A stretch of 5,020 bases of DNA from Streptosporangiaceae bacterium. GTDB taxonomy: Bacteria > Actinomycetota > Actinomycetes > Streptosporangiales > Streptosporangiaceae. The first letter of the stretch is position 1. Each line of letters begins with the position of its first letter. Where the stretch lies: the NCBI GenBank assembly GCA_030041195.1, contig JASHOI010000344.1:1-5020 (forward strand), read 5' to 3'. This document shows, piece by piece, positions 4,694 to 5,020 of this stretch. Both the position numbers and the translations under genes were made by a program. Under the pieces are notes generated by a model, which worked only from the letters and a program-made list of their open reading frames with translations, was not told the origin of the DNA and searched no databases.

Positions 4694-5020
4694 CTAGTGG
4701 CGGGCGATGTCTGCGGGAGCCAGGCCGAGCATGCTGGCGGCGATCCGGGCGCCGATCATGGCGGTGGGCAGGTTCGGGTTGCCGCGGGTGATGCTGGGCA
4801 TGATCGAGGCGTCCGCTATGTAGAGGTTATCGATGCCGTGGACGGCGCCGGCTGCGTTGACGACGGCGGTGGGGTCGGTGCCGGGGCCGAGTTTGCAGGT
4901 GCCGGCGGGGTGACAGTAGCTGACCGGGCAGGCCAGGGGGTCGCTGTCGCCGCCGGCTGGCTTGCCCAAGATCCGGGCGAGCTTGCTGTCGGCTGTGATG
5001 GTGCGCAGCAGGCTGAGCGC
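4694..5020 (-). CDS. GMC-family FAD-dependent oxidoreductase, C-terminal part (truncated by window edge)
   Basis: The last 108 residues are visible and the frame runs open to the window end, so the N-terminal FAD-binding part is missing only because of the edge. The GMC C-terminal substrate domain shows YCHPAGTCKLG, whose His (codon 4910-4912) is the first catalytic residue. IDNLYIADASIMPSI follows, then RGNPNLPTAMIGARIA, whose second Asn (codon 4772-4774) matches the His/Asn partner seen in choline-oxidase-like members. GMC enzymes oxidise primary or secondary alcohols, including sugars, choline and sterols, and pass electrons to O2, quinones or other carriers. The substrate cannot be decided from this part. 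The TAG stop is at 4694-4696. The gene is the upstream member of the leftward GMC-SIS-ROK run, with 29 bp to the next start. Confidence 0.92.
   Translation of the reverse strand, partial: ALSLLRTITADSKLARILGKPAGGDSDPLACPVSYCHPAGTCKLGPGTDPTAVVNAAGAVHGIDNLYIADASIMPSITRGNPNLPTAMIGARIAASMLGLAPADIARH

Overview
The window is strongly GC-rich, and its coding frames show the usual actinobacterial bias. Three further signs point to a Streptomyces-like or related high-GC actinomycete: a tRNA-Glu(CTC) whose 3' end lacks an encoded CCA, GTG starts, and a probable leaderless start. The genus cannot be fixed from this sequence alone.

Layout, left to right. The 3' part of a tRNA-Glu gene (+) enters from the left edge and ends near 46. 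About 225 bp with no supported gene follow. A GlxA-type regulator (DJ-1/PfpI-like domain plus AraC helix-turn-helix, minus strand, 273-1427) is divergently paired with a dienelactone-hydrolase-family enzyme (plus strand, 1557-2399). Their 129-bp divergent region holds a 16-bp imperfect direct repeat with a 22-bp period. The repeat overlaps a candidate -10 box placed for leaderless expression of the regulator. A 277-bp convergent gap (2400-2676) follows, with several inverted repeats and an isolated CTACA/TGTAG dyad but no supported gene. The right half is a leftward operon, read in the order GMC-family flavin oxidoreductase (only its last 108 residues are present), two-domain SIS sugar-phosphate isomerase/deaminase-like protein, ROK-family sugar kinase. 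The SIS stop and ROK start overlap as GTGA.

How the parts may work together. The GlxA/hydrolase pair looks like a regulator next to its target: a cytosolic Cys-Asp-His hydrolase controlled from the shared intergenic region. The GMC-SIS-ROK operon suggests sugar or amino-sugar metabolism: a flavin-dependent oxidation of an alcohol or sugar, an ATP-dependent sugar phosphorylation, and an aldose/ketose isomerisation or deamination of the phosphosugar. The substrate is not readable from the sequence. Every complete gene belongs to a known family. The less ordinary points are the GMC/SIS/ROK combination, the retained GlmS-type catalytic residues in a protein without a glutaminase domain, the regulator's operator/leaderless architecture, and its unusual C-terminal tail.
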